Source: Pseudahrensia aquimaris (lineage in GTDB: Bacteria > Pseudomonadota > Alphaproteobacteria > Rhizobiales > Rhizobiaceae). From it: 64,000 nt of DNA. The stretch spans positions 124,001 through 188,000 of the forward strand of contig NZ_JBHTJV010000003.1 in the NCBI RefSeq assembly GCF_042676045.1, read 5' to 3'. The translations under genes were made by a program, and so were the position numbers. Position 1 is the stretch's first letter. Each line of letters starts with the position of its first letter. This document shows, one piece after another, positions 8,737 to 16,200 of this stretch. The notes under the pieces are model-generated. The model ran no database searches. It saw only the letters and a list, made by a program, of their open reading frames with translations, and was not told the DNA's origin.

Positions 8737-9042
8737 TCAGTGTGTCCACGGCACCTTGCGGTCATGGCGGAAGTTGTCCGAATAGGAAACGGCGCGACGG
8801 CGAGGCTCTTTCGGTTCACGCACGGTGTATTCAATGTTGTTGCGCTCCGCGTACGCAATCGCGTCTTCTTTGGTATCGAATTTCATGCGAACCTGTGCCA
8901 GCGGGTCGGAAGACGAAGTGTATCCCATCAGCGGCTCAATGGTTTTGCGCGATTGTGGTTCATATTCCAAAACCCAATAGTGCGTTTTTCCCTTGCCGGA
9001 CTGCATGGCTGTTTTGGCTGGGCGAAAAATGCGTGCGCGCAT
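8737..9042 (-). CDS. NDUFS4-like accessory subunit of NADH dehydrogenase (complex I)
   Basis: A 101-residue protein of the ETC complex I conserved-region family, the bacterial counterpart of mitochondrial NDUFS4 (18 kDa subunit). It begins MRARIFRPAKTAMQSGKGKTH and contains WVLEYEP, then MGYTSSSDPLAQVRMKFDTK and EDAIAYAERNNIEYTV, all typical. It ends in a basic segment with YSDNFRHDRKVPWTH. It is known in alphaproteobacteria as a peripheral complex I subunit at the Fe-S arm. I start at 9042: a longer frame from 9177 only reads through the neighbouring tRNA-Pro gene. The gene stands alone between two tRNAs, not in a nuo operon. Confidence 0.88.
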   Translation of the reverse strand: MRARIFRPAKTAMQSGKGKTHYWVLEYEPQSRKTIEPLMGYTSSSDPLAQVRMKFDTKEDAIAYAERNNIEYTVREPKEPRRRAVSYSDNFRHDRKVPWTH

Positions 9043-9106
9043 GGGTGGTCTTGAAGCTCCACAGTGATGCGATGAGATAACCGCACCAAATAGTCTATCG
9101 CTGCGA

Positions 9107-9183
9107 TGGTCGGGGCGGCAAGATTCGAACTTGCGACCCCCTGGTCCCAAACCAGGTGCGCTACCAGACTGCGCCACGCCCCG
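9107..9183 (-). tRNA. tRNA-Pro (anticodon TGG)
   Basis: The minus strand reads CGGGGCGTGGCGCAGTCTGG, then the anticodon arm CCTGG-TTTGGGA-CCAGG (anticodon TGG) and a T arm with AAGTTCGAATCTT. It closes with CGCCCCG, A and an encoded CCA. 77 bases. The first base pair is C-G, the usual bacterial tRNA-Pro identity feature. Confidence 0.95.
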
Positions 9184-9206
9184 AACTTTCGCTCAGCGAT
9201 GGGCAT

Positions 9207-9235
9207 CGTTTAGACAAATGCGCAAACGACCGCAA
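9207..9235 (-). promoter_or_regulatory. Candidate promoter of tRNA-Pro(TGG)
   Basis: TTGCGG (9235-9230) and TAAACG (9212-9207) on the minus strand are separated by 17 bases and lie 23 bases before the tRNA 5' end. The same 17-base spacing occurs ahead of the other two tRNAs with candidate promoters. The -10 is weak. Confidence 0.35.
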
Positions 9236-9263
9236 GCGCGAAATCGCCCTAAGATGCACTCGA

Positions 9264-9722
9264 TTAGTTGGAAGTGACAAACCACGGGTGACGGAACAAC
9301 ATTCCAGGCTTCAATCCTTTTTCCTCTGCCTGCCCTGCGTTGATTTCCAACACATAGCGAACTGGCTCGCCGGAACCGACTATTTCTTCCGATTCAGGTG
9401 TTGTATTGCTCTCGATGCGGGCAATGGTGCCATCTTCCCGGATGAAAATCATGTCGAGCGAGATGAAGGTGTTCTTCATCCACATCGCTATAGGACGCGT
9501 CTGTTCAAAGCGGAACAGCATGCCTTTATCGGCGTCCATCTGTTTGCGGAACATGAGGCCTTTAGCGCGGCTTTCTGCGTCCGAGGCAAGTTCGATCTGC
9601 CATGTCTGGCTGCCCTTTGCCGTTTGCACACTGATTGTGTGCATTGGCGAGCCACTTTTGGCTCCCGCAGGTTGTGCTGCAATGGTGAAAAGAGCGAAAA
9701 AGCATAGGAATACGAAACGCAT
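9264..9722 (-). CDS. DUF192 family exported protein
   Basis: A 152-residue protein with a signal peptide (MRFVFLCFFALFTIAAQPAG) and the DUF192 domain. Visible family blocks are SRAKGLMFRKQMDADKGMLF, MWMKNTFISLDMIFI and YVLEINAGQAEEKGLKPG. DUF192 proteins are small beta-rich periplasmic proteins of unknown biochemical role. I prefer the ATG at 9722 over 9773 because it places the signal peptide at the N-terminus. It follows the double cold-shock gene on the same strand, an arrangement I recall from other Rhizobiales. Confidence 0.88.
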   Translation of the reverse strand: MRFVFLCFFALFTIAAQPAGAKSGSPMHTISVQTAKGSQTWQIELASDAESRAKGLMFRKQMDADKGMLFRFEQTRPIAMWMKNTFISLDMIFIREDGTIARIESNTTPESEEIVGSGEPVRYVLEINAGQAEEKGLKPGMLFRHPWFVTSN

Positions 9723-9818
9723 CAGTTTGCCCCATATTGGAATCCAAACGGTAATAGCAAACCGCCATGACACAACGATGGCAGAAAATGCATTTCCAAA
9801 AACACACGTATAATCAGC

Positions 9819-10445
9819 CTAGTGGCTGTTAGGCGTTCCCGTTGCCCGGTCTGGCAGGATTTCTGCGGCCATCAGACCTTTATCGCCGTTGCCGAAGCGA
9901 ACCATCACGTATTGGCCAGGACGCAGTTCGGTAAGTCCGTAGCGGCGTAAAGTTTCCATATGCACGAAAATGTCTTCCGTTCCCTCGCCACGGCTTAAAA
10001 AGCCAAAACCCTTGGTGCGGTTGAACCACTTCACCTCGGCGCGGACTAAATCGCTTGTGGGCTGAACTTCAACATGGGTGCGGGCTGGTGGCATCTGCGA
10101 TGGGTGAATGGCGGTGGAATTGTCCATCGAAAGAACCCGGAACGCTTGCAAACCACGCGACTTACGAACGACTTCGCAAACGATGCGCGCGCCTTCAAGC
10201 GCTGTTTGATACCCATCATCACGCAGGCACGATACATGCAGCAGAACATCCGGCAAATCTTCGTCCGGCACCACAAAGCCGAAGCCTTTTGATACGTCAA
10301 ACCATTTAATTGCGCCTGCTACCTCAAAGACTTCTGCATTGAGTCCATCTTCAGCGCCCGTAGCTACACCGGTGGTGCGCATGTCGTCGTGCGCCGCTTC
10401 TTTGCCAGTGGTAAATTGATCGTCCCGGTTGGAATCGCCAGCCAT
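9819..10445 (-). CDS. Cold-shock-domain protein with two CSDs
   Basis: A 208-residue cytoplasmic protein with two cold-shock domains. The first begins GAIKWFDVSKGFGFVVPDE (about residue 43) and the second AEVKWFNRTKGFGFLSRGEG (about 137). Both have the RNP1-like KGFGF and an RNP2-like stretch (VLLHVS, IFVHME). Such proteins bind single-stranded RNA or DNA. Tandem-domain members of this length are common in Rhizobiales. The start at 10445 has GGGA about eight bases upstream; the frame is open back to 10520 but those residues look unlike protein. The 439-base gap upstream could carry a long cold-shock leader. Confidence 0.9.
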   Translation of the reverse strand: MAGDSNRDDQFTTGKEAAHDDMRTTGVATGAEDGLNAEVFEVAGAIKWFDVSKGFGFVVPDEDLPDVLLHVSCLRDDGYQTALEGARIVCEVVRKSRGLQAFRVLSMDNSTAIHPSQMPPARTHVEVQPTSDLVRAEVKWFNRTKGFGFLSRGEGTEDIFVHMETLRRYGLTELRPGQYVMVRFGNGDKGLMAAEILPDRATGTPNSH

Positions 10446-10884
10446 CTTAATTCCCAAACTCCTCGCCTCCCCCTCAAAAAGCCGTCGCCTCGGCATAGGG
10501 ATGGTACTGCGGCCTCTCACAAGGCCAAGAATTGGCCTTTCGGCCCATAGGTGGAGCCGTCAAACGAAACGCCTCCTCACCGCAGACAATAAATGAGCGC
10601 TCCCCCAAGCGAAGCGTTGCCGTGCGTTGATTCGTTCGAAATATACCACTTATGGCCGCAAGCACTGCAAGGCACTCAGGGCAGATTTCCTTGAACAACT
10701 TGGAATGTTGGAAAGTGCGCCATATTCGCACCATTTTTCCAATTCAAACGCCAAAAGTCGGGACTGGACAAAGCGCGGCGGGTTTTGCAAAAGACAACCG
10801 CGCGTCGACCCTTCAGTGATTTATGCACGCGCTAAATGGTAGGCTGGACCCAAAAGCATGGTTCGGTTTCTCCGGGGAGCCTCA
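10446..10884. other. Intergenic region between two divergent genes
   Basis: 439 bases separating the start of the double cold-shock gene (minus) from the start of the DUF882 lipoprotein gene (plus). Short open frames occur on both strands but none has a family resemblance or credible ribosome site. The cold-shock side may be a long 5' untranslated region, as in cspA-type genes. I did not recognise a known structured RNA. Confidence 0.5.
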
Positions 10885-11835
10885 ATGACGTCCGCCGCCA
10901 GGTCTCTATTCAAAGTGAACAGACAAACGTCGCGGGCTCGATCCTTAACGAGACTTGCGCCTTTGGCTCTTGCCTTGGTGTTGGGCGGTTGCGTGGCAGC
11001 GCAAAATGGGGATGGTGCCGACATTACGGCGGGGCTCGCTCCAGACACCAACTCAAACGTTACCGAGACATCAAATGAGGCCGCCACGCCAAAGGCCGAT
11101 GTTCCCAACCCCGACGATGCAGCAACCACTGCTCTCGCCCCATCCAGCAAAGCCAAACCTGCCGCCGCCGCAACCGAAGCAGCGGCGACAAGCAATGCAT
11201 CCAGCGAGGATGAGCCACCAAAGTCTCTGTTTGCTGCACTTTCTCAAGCCAATGGTGCAAAGCCCGCAACGAAGACGAGTACTCGCCGCCCAAAAGCCCC
11301 TATCAGCCAAAATTCGAGCCGAAAGCGCGTTATCGTGCGCCGCAAGGGGGAGCCGAACGGCCTGCCAGGTGTTCGCAAGAAAACAACAATTTTCGGAATT
11401 GTCACCGACGAAACCGGTAACGAAGATCTCGATGAGCCGGTTGAAGTCGCCAGCCTACCCAGCCAGACACGGCGCGGTAACTTTGGTTTAAAGCTACAAA
11501 CCGCGAGTGTTCGCGTCCACTGCTTCCCCCGCGAACTGGTGCGCATTCTCAAGCGCGTGGAGCGCAAATTTGGCCGCACGCCCGTTGTGACATCAGGCTA
11601 CCGCAGCCCCGCCAAAAACCGCCGTGTACGCGGCGCGCGAAATTCCGTCCATCTAACGTGCAAAGCAGCAGATATTCAGGTGCCGGGCGTCAGCAAATGG
11701 ACGCTCGCACGGTATTTGCGCAGAGTTCCCGGCCGCGGCGGCGTGGGCACATATTGCCACACAAATTCCGTGCATATTGATGTAGGCAAAAAGCGAGACT
11801 GGAACTGGCGCTGCCGCAGAAAGCGGCGGAGTTAA
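10885..11835 (+). CDS. DUF882 (M15-like peptidase fold) lipoprotein
   Basis: A 316-residue lipoprotein. The N-terminus has a positive region, a hydrophobic core and the lipobox LGGC (Cys about residue 34). A long Ala/Pro/Ser-rich linker follows (about 40-170), then the C-terminal DUF882 domain. That domain contains VVTSGYRSPAKNRRVRGARNSVHLTCKAAD and HTNSVHIDVG, with the His and Asp ligands of M15 zinc peptidases (H...D and H.D). These resemble D-Ala-D-Ala carboxypeptidases and probably trim peptidoglycan. I start at 10885 because GGGGAG lies four bases before it; an upstream ATG at 10858 has no such site. Confidence 0.85.
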   Translation: MTSAARSLFKVNRQTSRARSLTRLAPLALALVLGGCVAAQNGDGADITAGLAPDTNSNVTETSNEAATPKADVPNPDDAATTALAPSSKAKPAAAATEAAATSNASSEDEPPKSLFAALSQANGAKPATKTSTRRPKAPISQNSSRKRVIVRRKGEPNGLPGVRKKTTIFGIVTDETGNEDLDEPVEVASLPSQTRRGNFGLKLQTASVRVHCFPRELVRILKRVERKFGRTPVVTSGYRSPAKNRRVRGARNSVHLTCKAADIQVPGVSKWTLARYLRRVPGRGGVGTYCHTNSVHIDVGKKRDWNWRCRRKRRS

Positions 11836-11847
11836 AGTTGGATGGAA

Positions 11848-11868
11848 GGCTTGTCTTTAAGCCATTTT
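11848..11868 (+). terminator. Weak terminator-like hairpin after the DUF882 gene
   Basis: GGCTT (11848-11852) and AAGCC (11859-11863) can pair across a six-base loop and are followed by ATTTT. It is only five base pairs, 12 bases after the stop, so it is a weak candidate. Confidence 0.3.
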
Positions 11869-11918
11869 CCACCGCCAAATTTCACCGATTGCGCGCACAG
11901 TATTCTCCGTAAAACACA

Positions 11919-12185
11919 TTACCGCTTCTTCCGGTTGCGCCTTTGTAAATGGCAGACTTTTGTCTTTGATCCATCGGCATTTTTGCGCCAGCGACACCCC
12001 GGATTTTTGGGGCGACCATTATGGATGATGTAACGGCCACGTTTCTTTCGGTTGAACGTTTGGTTGGAGACATTGTTGCCGCCAATGAACACGTTCTTCC
12101 CAAACCGCACTTCAGCATCAGCGGAATTCGTTGAGGTAACATGCCCCGTGAGGGCGAGAGCGAATACGACAGCGAAGCGCATCAT
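11919..12185 (-). CDS. Small secreted basic protein of unknown function
   Basis: An 88-residue protein with a signal peptide ending near NSADAE (about residue 25) and a strongly basic mature part. The mature part contains an FIGGNNVSNQTF stretch, two cysteines (PGCRW and KVCHL) and a tail of Arg/Lys residues. I do not recognise a family. The two cysteines could form a disulfide in the periplasm. It lies convergent with the DUF882 lipoprotein gene and downstream of tRNA-Glu. The signal peptide and composition suggest a real gene. Confidence 0.6.
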   Translation of the reverse strand: MMRFAVVFALALTGHVTSTNSADAEVRFGKNVFIGGNNVSNQTFNRKKRGRYIIHNGRPKNPGCRWRKNADGSKTKVCHLQRRNRKKR

Positions 12186-12402
12186 AGGGGCATCCGACAG
12201 AGATTTCTTTTGTTGAACGCTAGCACCGAAGGGTTAAGGCGTTAAGTGCCTGCGACTTTAGCTGCCCATTAAGTGAAAACCAAAAAGCTCTCAGGTGGCT
12301 GTCGCGCACGATAAATCATTATCGCAGGGCCGACGAATTTAACGCTATCAGTCTAGTGGAATTGTCTCTGTGCCGATCGGTATCGGACACCATCTAAACG
12401 GC

Positions 12403-12477
12403 TGGCAGTCCCTAGGGGAATCGAACCCCTCTTTCCAGGTTGAAAACCTGGCGTCCTAACCGATAGACGAAGGGACC
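12403..12477 (-). tRNA. tRNA-Glu (anticodon TTC)
   Basis: The minus strand reads GGTCCCTTCGTCTATCGGTT, then the anticodon arm CCAGG-TTTTCAA-CCTGG (anticodon TTC) and a T arm GAGGGGTTCGATTCCCCT. It closes with AGGGACT, G and an encoded CCA. 75 bases. Confidence 0.95.
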
Positions 12478-12488
12478 GCAGCGGCACC

Positions 12489-12517
12489 GATATAGGCAAC
12501 CCACAAATATTGCGCAA
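12489..12517 (-). promoter_or_regulatory. Candidate promoter of tRNA-Glu
   Basis: On the minus strand TTGCGC (12517-12512) and TATATC (12494-12489) are separated by exactly 17 bases. The -10 ends 11 bases before the tRNA 5' end, a normal distance for a tRNA transcription start with a leader of about four bases. Confidence 0.5.
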
Positions 12518-12568
12518 GCGTGAAATGCGCCTTTTTTGCCGCAGCGCCCGTTAAAGTGTCGAACGGGC

Positions 12569-13492
12569 TTAAAGTGCGGTTGTTTGTGTCTTGATCCGGT
12601 AGAGCCGTGTAGAGGCCGTGATCAGCAAATCTTCCAGCTTTGGTCCGGCAAAACAGAAGTTTGTGCTTTTTTCGGGCAGGTAGATCACGCCTAGACACGT
12701 TGCGTCTTCGCTGAAGATATGAACGCCGCCGGGGCCGTTGCAGAAGATACGGTTGTGCGTATCGATCTTCATGCCATCAGGCACCCATTTTCCGCTGCCT
12801 TCAACGAAAGAACCCTGCCCCGTAACGTCAGCCCAAACTTCACCGCCGACGAGCGATCCGTCTCGCGTTACGTCAAAAATACGAATCGCAGGAGCGGCAG
12901 AATCGTTGATGAACAATTGCCGCTCATCGTTCGACAAGCACAAGCCGTTGGGCTGTCTGAAATCATCCGCCACCATATGCAACGAACCATCCGGATCCAG
13001 CCTATAGACGCCTTGGTGTGGCAATTCTTGGTCACGCAGGATTCCTAGGTCTTCGCGGATTCTGCCGAAGGATGGATCGGTGAACCACAAACGGCTTTGA
13101 GAATCGCAGACGATATCGTTGGGGCTGTTGAGTTCCTTGCCCTCAAAATGACTGGCCAACACGCGCACAAGTTTGCCGTCATGGTCAATTCGTGTGACTT
13201 GCGATGAAGCGTGTTCACAGCTGACGATCCGTCCCTCACGGTCAAAGCAATTGCCGTTGGCTTGATTGCTGGGCGTTCTGAACAAGCTCAGCCCCTCCGC
13301 CTCGCTCCAACGGTATTGGCGGCTGGTAGCAATATCGGAGAATACGCACCATTGCTCTTCACGGTGCCAAATTGGGCCTTCTGTGAAAGTGAACCCGCCA
13401 GCCAGCACCTCAAGCCTTGCCTCGGGAGCAATCACATCATGAAAGCGAGGGTCACGGATTTCAAAACCGGGCTGTTCAGCTGAAATCGTCAT
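12569..13492 (-). CDS. SMP-30/gluconolactonase/LRE family protein
   Basis: A 307-residue six-bladed beta-propeller of the SMP-30/gluconolactonase family, which hydrolyses sugar lactones in a metal-dependent way. Visible metal-site features are the Glu of FTFTEGPIW (about residue 39), the NSPNDIVCD segment and NGLCLSNDERQLFINDSA with its Asp. Its start overlaps the puuD stop by four bases (ATGA), so the two are translationally coupled. That coupling suggests a role near urate degradation rather than sugar metabolism, but the substrate is not known from sequence. Confidence 0.85.
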   Translation of the reverse strand: MTISAEQPGFEIRDPRFHDVIAPEARLEVLAGGFTFTEGPIWHREEQWCVFSDIATSRQYRWSEAEGLSLFRTPSNQANGNCFDREGRIVSCEHASSQVTRIDHDGKLVRVLASHFEGKELNSPNDIVCDSQSRLWFTDPSFGRIREDLGILRDQELPHQGVYRLDPDGSLHMVADDFRQPNGLCLSNDERQLFINDSAAPAIRIFDVTRDGSLVGGEVWADVTGQGSFVEGSGKWVPDGMKIDTHNRIFCNGPGGVHIFSEDATCLGVIYLPEKSTNFCFAGPKLEDLLITASTRLYRIKTQTTAL

Positions 13493-14739
13493 CGGATCGC
13501 CGCCTCGTACCAGCGCACGATCTGCGCGCGTTCTTCAGCCGTTATGTTGGTGAGGTTGCCCGGCGGCATGGCGTGGCTGCGGCCCGATTGCAGATAAACT
13601 TCACGGGCTTGAGCGGCGATTTGGGCTTCGGTTTCAAGCATCACGCCTTTCGGTGGCACAATCATGCCTTCCCAAACAGGCTCCGCCGCATGACACATGG
13701 AACAACGCCCCTGCACCGTTGCAGCCGCCTGCTCAAAGCCTTCCGCCGCCATGAACGCTTCTTGGCGCGCGCTCACAGGCGCAGCATCTGCATCCATGCC
13801 AGGAACTTTTGGCACCGTAGACAGCCACACGATCAATACGAAAAGAATCGCGGTGGCGAGCCATGTCCAAGTCGGGTTTCCTGCTCGGGCATGACGGGTA
13901 TTAAAATAGTGACGGATGGTAACACCCATCAGAAACACCAATGCTGCGATGATCCAATTGTACTCGGTGGCAAAAGCCAGCGGGTAATGGTTGGAGATCA
14001 TGAAAAACAGAACAGGCAGCGTCAGGTAATTGTTGTGCGTCGAGCGCTGCTTGGCGATCTTGCCGTATTTTGCGTCGGGTTTGCGGCCCGCTTGAAGGTC
14101 GGCGACCACGATGCGCTGATTGGGCATGATGATGAAAAACACGTTGGCCGACATGATCGTGGCCGTAAACGCGCCCAAATGCAGAAACGCAGCGCGGCCC
14201 GAGAACACCTGCGTGTAGCCCCATGCCATCAGCACTAGCAAAAAGAACAGAAACACCATCAAGCGGTTGTTGTCGTCACCGAATTTCGATTTGCAGAGCT
14301 GGTCGTAGATAACCCAGCCGCCCGCCAGCGAAACAAGTGATATGGCGATGGCTTGTGTCGTAGAGAGATCCGCCACTGTACGGTCGATGAGGAACAGATC
14401 GGCGCCTGCATAGTAGACAATCACCAACATGGCGAAGCCCGAAAGCCATGTGACGTAGCTTTCCCATTTGAACCACGTCAGATGATCGGGCATTGCTTCC
14501 GGCGCGACGAGGTATTTGCGGATGTGGTAAAAGCCACCGCCGTGCACCTGCCACTCCTCGCCCTGTGCGCCAACGGGCAGGTCATCAGCTTTGCGCAGAC
14601 CCAGATCGAGAGCGATGAAATAGAAGGACGAACCAATCCAGGCTATCCCGGTGATGACGTGAAGCCAGCGCACCGCGAAGGATAGCCAGTCCCACATTAC
14701 CGGAAAATCATCATACATCAGCGCGTCCGAACCGTTCAT
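13489..14739 (-). CDS. puuD: Membrane-bound urate hydroxylase PuuD with cytochrome c domain
   Basis: A 416-residue inner-membrane protein that oxidises urate to 5-hydroxyisourate. The N-terminal DUF989 part has about eight membrane segments and the block LHVITGIAWIGSSFYFIALD, followed by GGGFYHIRKYLVAP and NVFFIIMPNQR. A C-terminal cytochrome c domain follows, with the heme motif CSMCH (about residue 345) and the axial Met region HAMPPGN. This architecture matches PuuD as first described in Agrobacterium. It is translationally coupled to the SMP-30 gene and divergent from uraD-allE, so the neighbourhood is a urate-catabolic module. Confidence 0.93.
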   Translation of the reverse strand: MNGSDALMYDDFPVMWDWLSFAVRWLHVITGIAWIGSSFYFIALDLGLRKADDLPVGAQGEEWQVHGGGFYHIRKYLVAPEAMPDHLTWFKWESYVTWLSGFAMLVIVYYAGADLFLIDRTVADLSTTQAIAISLVSLAGGWVIYDQLCKSKFGDDNNRLMVFLFFLLVLMAWGYTQVFSGRAAFLHLGAFTATIMSANVFFIIMPNQRIVVADLQAGRKPDAKYGKIAKQRSTHNNYLTLPVLFFMISNHYPLAFATEYNWIIAALVFLMGVTIRHYFNTRHARAGNPTWTWLATAILFVLIVWLSTVPKVPGMDADAAPVSARQEAFMAAEGFEQAAATVQGRCSMCHAAEPVWEGMIVPPKGVMLETEAQIAAQAREVYLQSGRSHAMPPGNLTNITAEERAQIVRWYEAAIR

Positions 14740-14854
14740 TTTGTCTTGCGCGCACCGTCTGCAATCGGCGAAATGAAATCAAGGGTTCCCAAGGCGTCAA
14801 ATTTGCGTTCAATGGAGCAGACCACAGGCAATTCACCGAAGGGCGAAGATCTCG

Positions 14855-15364
14855 ATGCAGACAAAGCCATCCAGCATGGATCGTGCGGACTTCGTTGCGC
14901 GCTTTGGAGGCGTGTTCGAACACTCGCCGTGGATTGCGGAAAGAGCCTTTGATGCTGGACTTGGCGCTGGGTGCGACGACGCTGATGCCGTTCATGTATC
15001 GTTGGTAGCGCAGTTTCGAATTGCTAGTGAAGACGAACGCTTGGGCGTGTTGCGGGCTCATCCGGACCTGGCAGGCAAGCTCGCCGCCGCGAAGCGATTA
15101 ACGGCTGAATCGACCGCCGAGCAGGCATCGGCAGGGTTGGACGCTTTGACGGACGATGAACGCGAAACATTCACCGCTCTTAACGGCGAGTACACGGACA
15201 AGTTCGGCTTTCCCTTCATCATCGCGGTGAAAGGGCTTAACAAGGCACAAATCCTCTCTGCCTTCAAAACGCGCATCAACAATGACCGCGCCGCCGAATT
15301 CTCCACTGCCTGCGCACAAGTTGAAAAGATCGCTGCATTGCGGCTGAAGGATATGCTGCCATGA
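14855..15364 (+). CDS. uraD: 2-oxo-4-hydroxy-4-carboxy-5-ureidoimidazoline (OHCU) decarboxylase
   Basis: A 169-residue OHCU decarboxylase, the enzyme that converts OHCU to S-allantoin after urate oxidation. Family motifs are visible: HPDLAGKLAAAKRLTAEST with the catalytic His, EQASAGLDALTDDE and NGEYTDKFGFPFIIAVKG. The start at 14855 has a GGGCGAAG stretch upstream; an ATG seven codons later is possible. It overlaps the following allE by four bases. The companion hydroxyisourate hydrolase is not in the window. Confidence 0.93.
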   Translation: MQTKPSSMDRADFVARFGGVFEHSPWIAERAFDAGLGAGCDDADAVHVSLVAQFRIASEDERLGVLRAHPDLAGKLAAAKRLTAESTAEQASAGLDALTDDERETFTALNGEYTDKFGFPFIIAVKGLNKAQILSAFKTRINNDRAAEFSTACAQVEKIAALRLKDMLP

Positions 15365-16200
15365 GCGACTATCGTTATCACGTCCCCCAAGGCGGCTTGC
15401 CAGCACAGAGCACGCCCTTAGACAGCCGCGCGGTTTTCACCGAAGCGTATGCGTTTTTGCCCGCAGTCACGATGTCCGACATCACGACAAGCCTTTTGCC
15501 TCATTGGGAAGCGACGCGGCTTTGGGTAATCGCACGTCCGCTTTCGGGCTTTGCAGAGACGTTTTCCCACTACTTGATGGACATTGCTCCCGGCGGAGGC
15601 AGCGAAACGCCAGAGCCAGACCAGGCGGCGCAGGGCGTGTTGTTCGTGGTATCCGGTCACGCAGACCTGACCATAGGCCGCGACACCCATGCGCTAGAGG
15701 CTGGCAGCTATGTTTATTTGCCAGCCGGATGCAGATGGACGTTGCTCAATAGCGCGGAAGACCAAAACTGCCGTTTCCACTGGGTGCGCAAGGCTTACGA
15801 TGCTGTGGATGGGGTCGATAAACCGGATCCTTTTGTGACCCATGACCGCGATGTCGAGCCCATTGCCATGCCGGATACGGAAGGGCGCTGGGCAACCTCG
15901 CGTTTCGTTGACCCGACCGATCTGCGCCATGACATGCATCTCAACATCGTTACCTTCCAGCCCGGCGGCTTGATCCCTTTTCCGGAAACACACGTTATGG
16001 AACACGGGATATTCGTCATTGAAGGCAAGGCAGACTACCTGCTGAACAAGGACTGGATCGCGGTTGAAGAAGGTGACTTCATGTGGCTTCGCGCTTTTTG
16101 CCCACAGGCATGCCATGTGGCAGAAGACGGCGGACGGTTTCGGTATCTTCTCTACAAGGACGTGAACCGCCACGCGAAGCTGGGTTCGCTTTTCGGCTAG
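15361..16200 (+). CDS. allE: (S)-ureidoglycine aminohydrolase (bicupin)
   Basis: A 279-residue protein with two cupin domains, matching ureidoglycine aminohydrolase (AllE/YlbA/UGHY). This enzyme releases ammonia from S-ureidoglycine to give S-ureidoglycolate in allantoin breakdown. The first cupin contains GVLFVVSGHADLTIG and YVYLPAGCRW. The second contains PETHVMEHGIFVIEGKADYLL and EGDFMWLRAFCPQACHVAE, whose Glu and His residues form the manganese site. Start overlaps uraD (ATGA). The stop shares the tetranucleotide CTAG with the convergent recJ stop. Confidence 0.9.
   Translation: MSDYRYHVPQGGLPAQSTPLDSRAVFTEAYAFLPAVTMSDITTSLLPHWEATRLWVIARPLSGFAETFSHYLMDIAPGGGSETPEPDQAAQGVLFVVSGHADLTIGRDTHALEAGSYVYLPAGCRWTLLNSAEDQNCRFHWVRKAYDAVDGVDKPDPFVTHDRDVEPIAMPDTEGRWATSRFVDPTDLRHDMHLNIVTFQPGGLIPFPETHVMEHGIFVIEGKADYLLNKDWIAVEEGDFMWLRAFCPQACHVAEDGGRFRYLLYKDVNRHAKLGSLFG

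Noticed and set aside
9043..9177. N-terminal extension of the NDUFS4-like frame to 9177
   Set aside because: Its first residues translate the tRNA-Pro gene; the family start fits 9042.
10474..10734. 86-codon minus frame upstream of the double cold-shock gene
   Set aside because: No domain or signal peptide, and it overlaps the ribosome-site region of the real gene in another frame.
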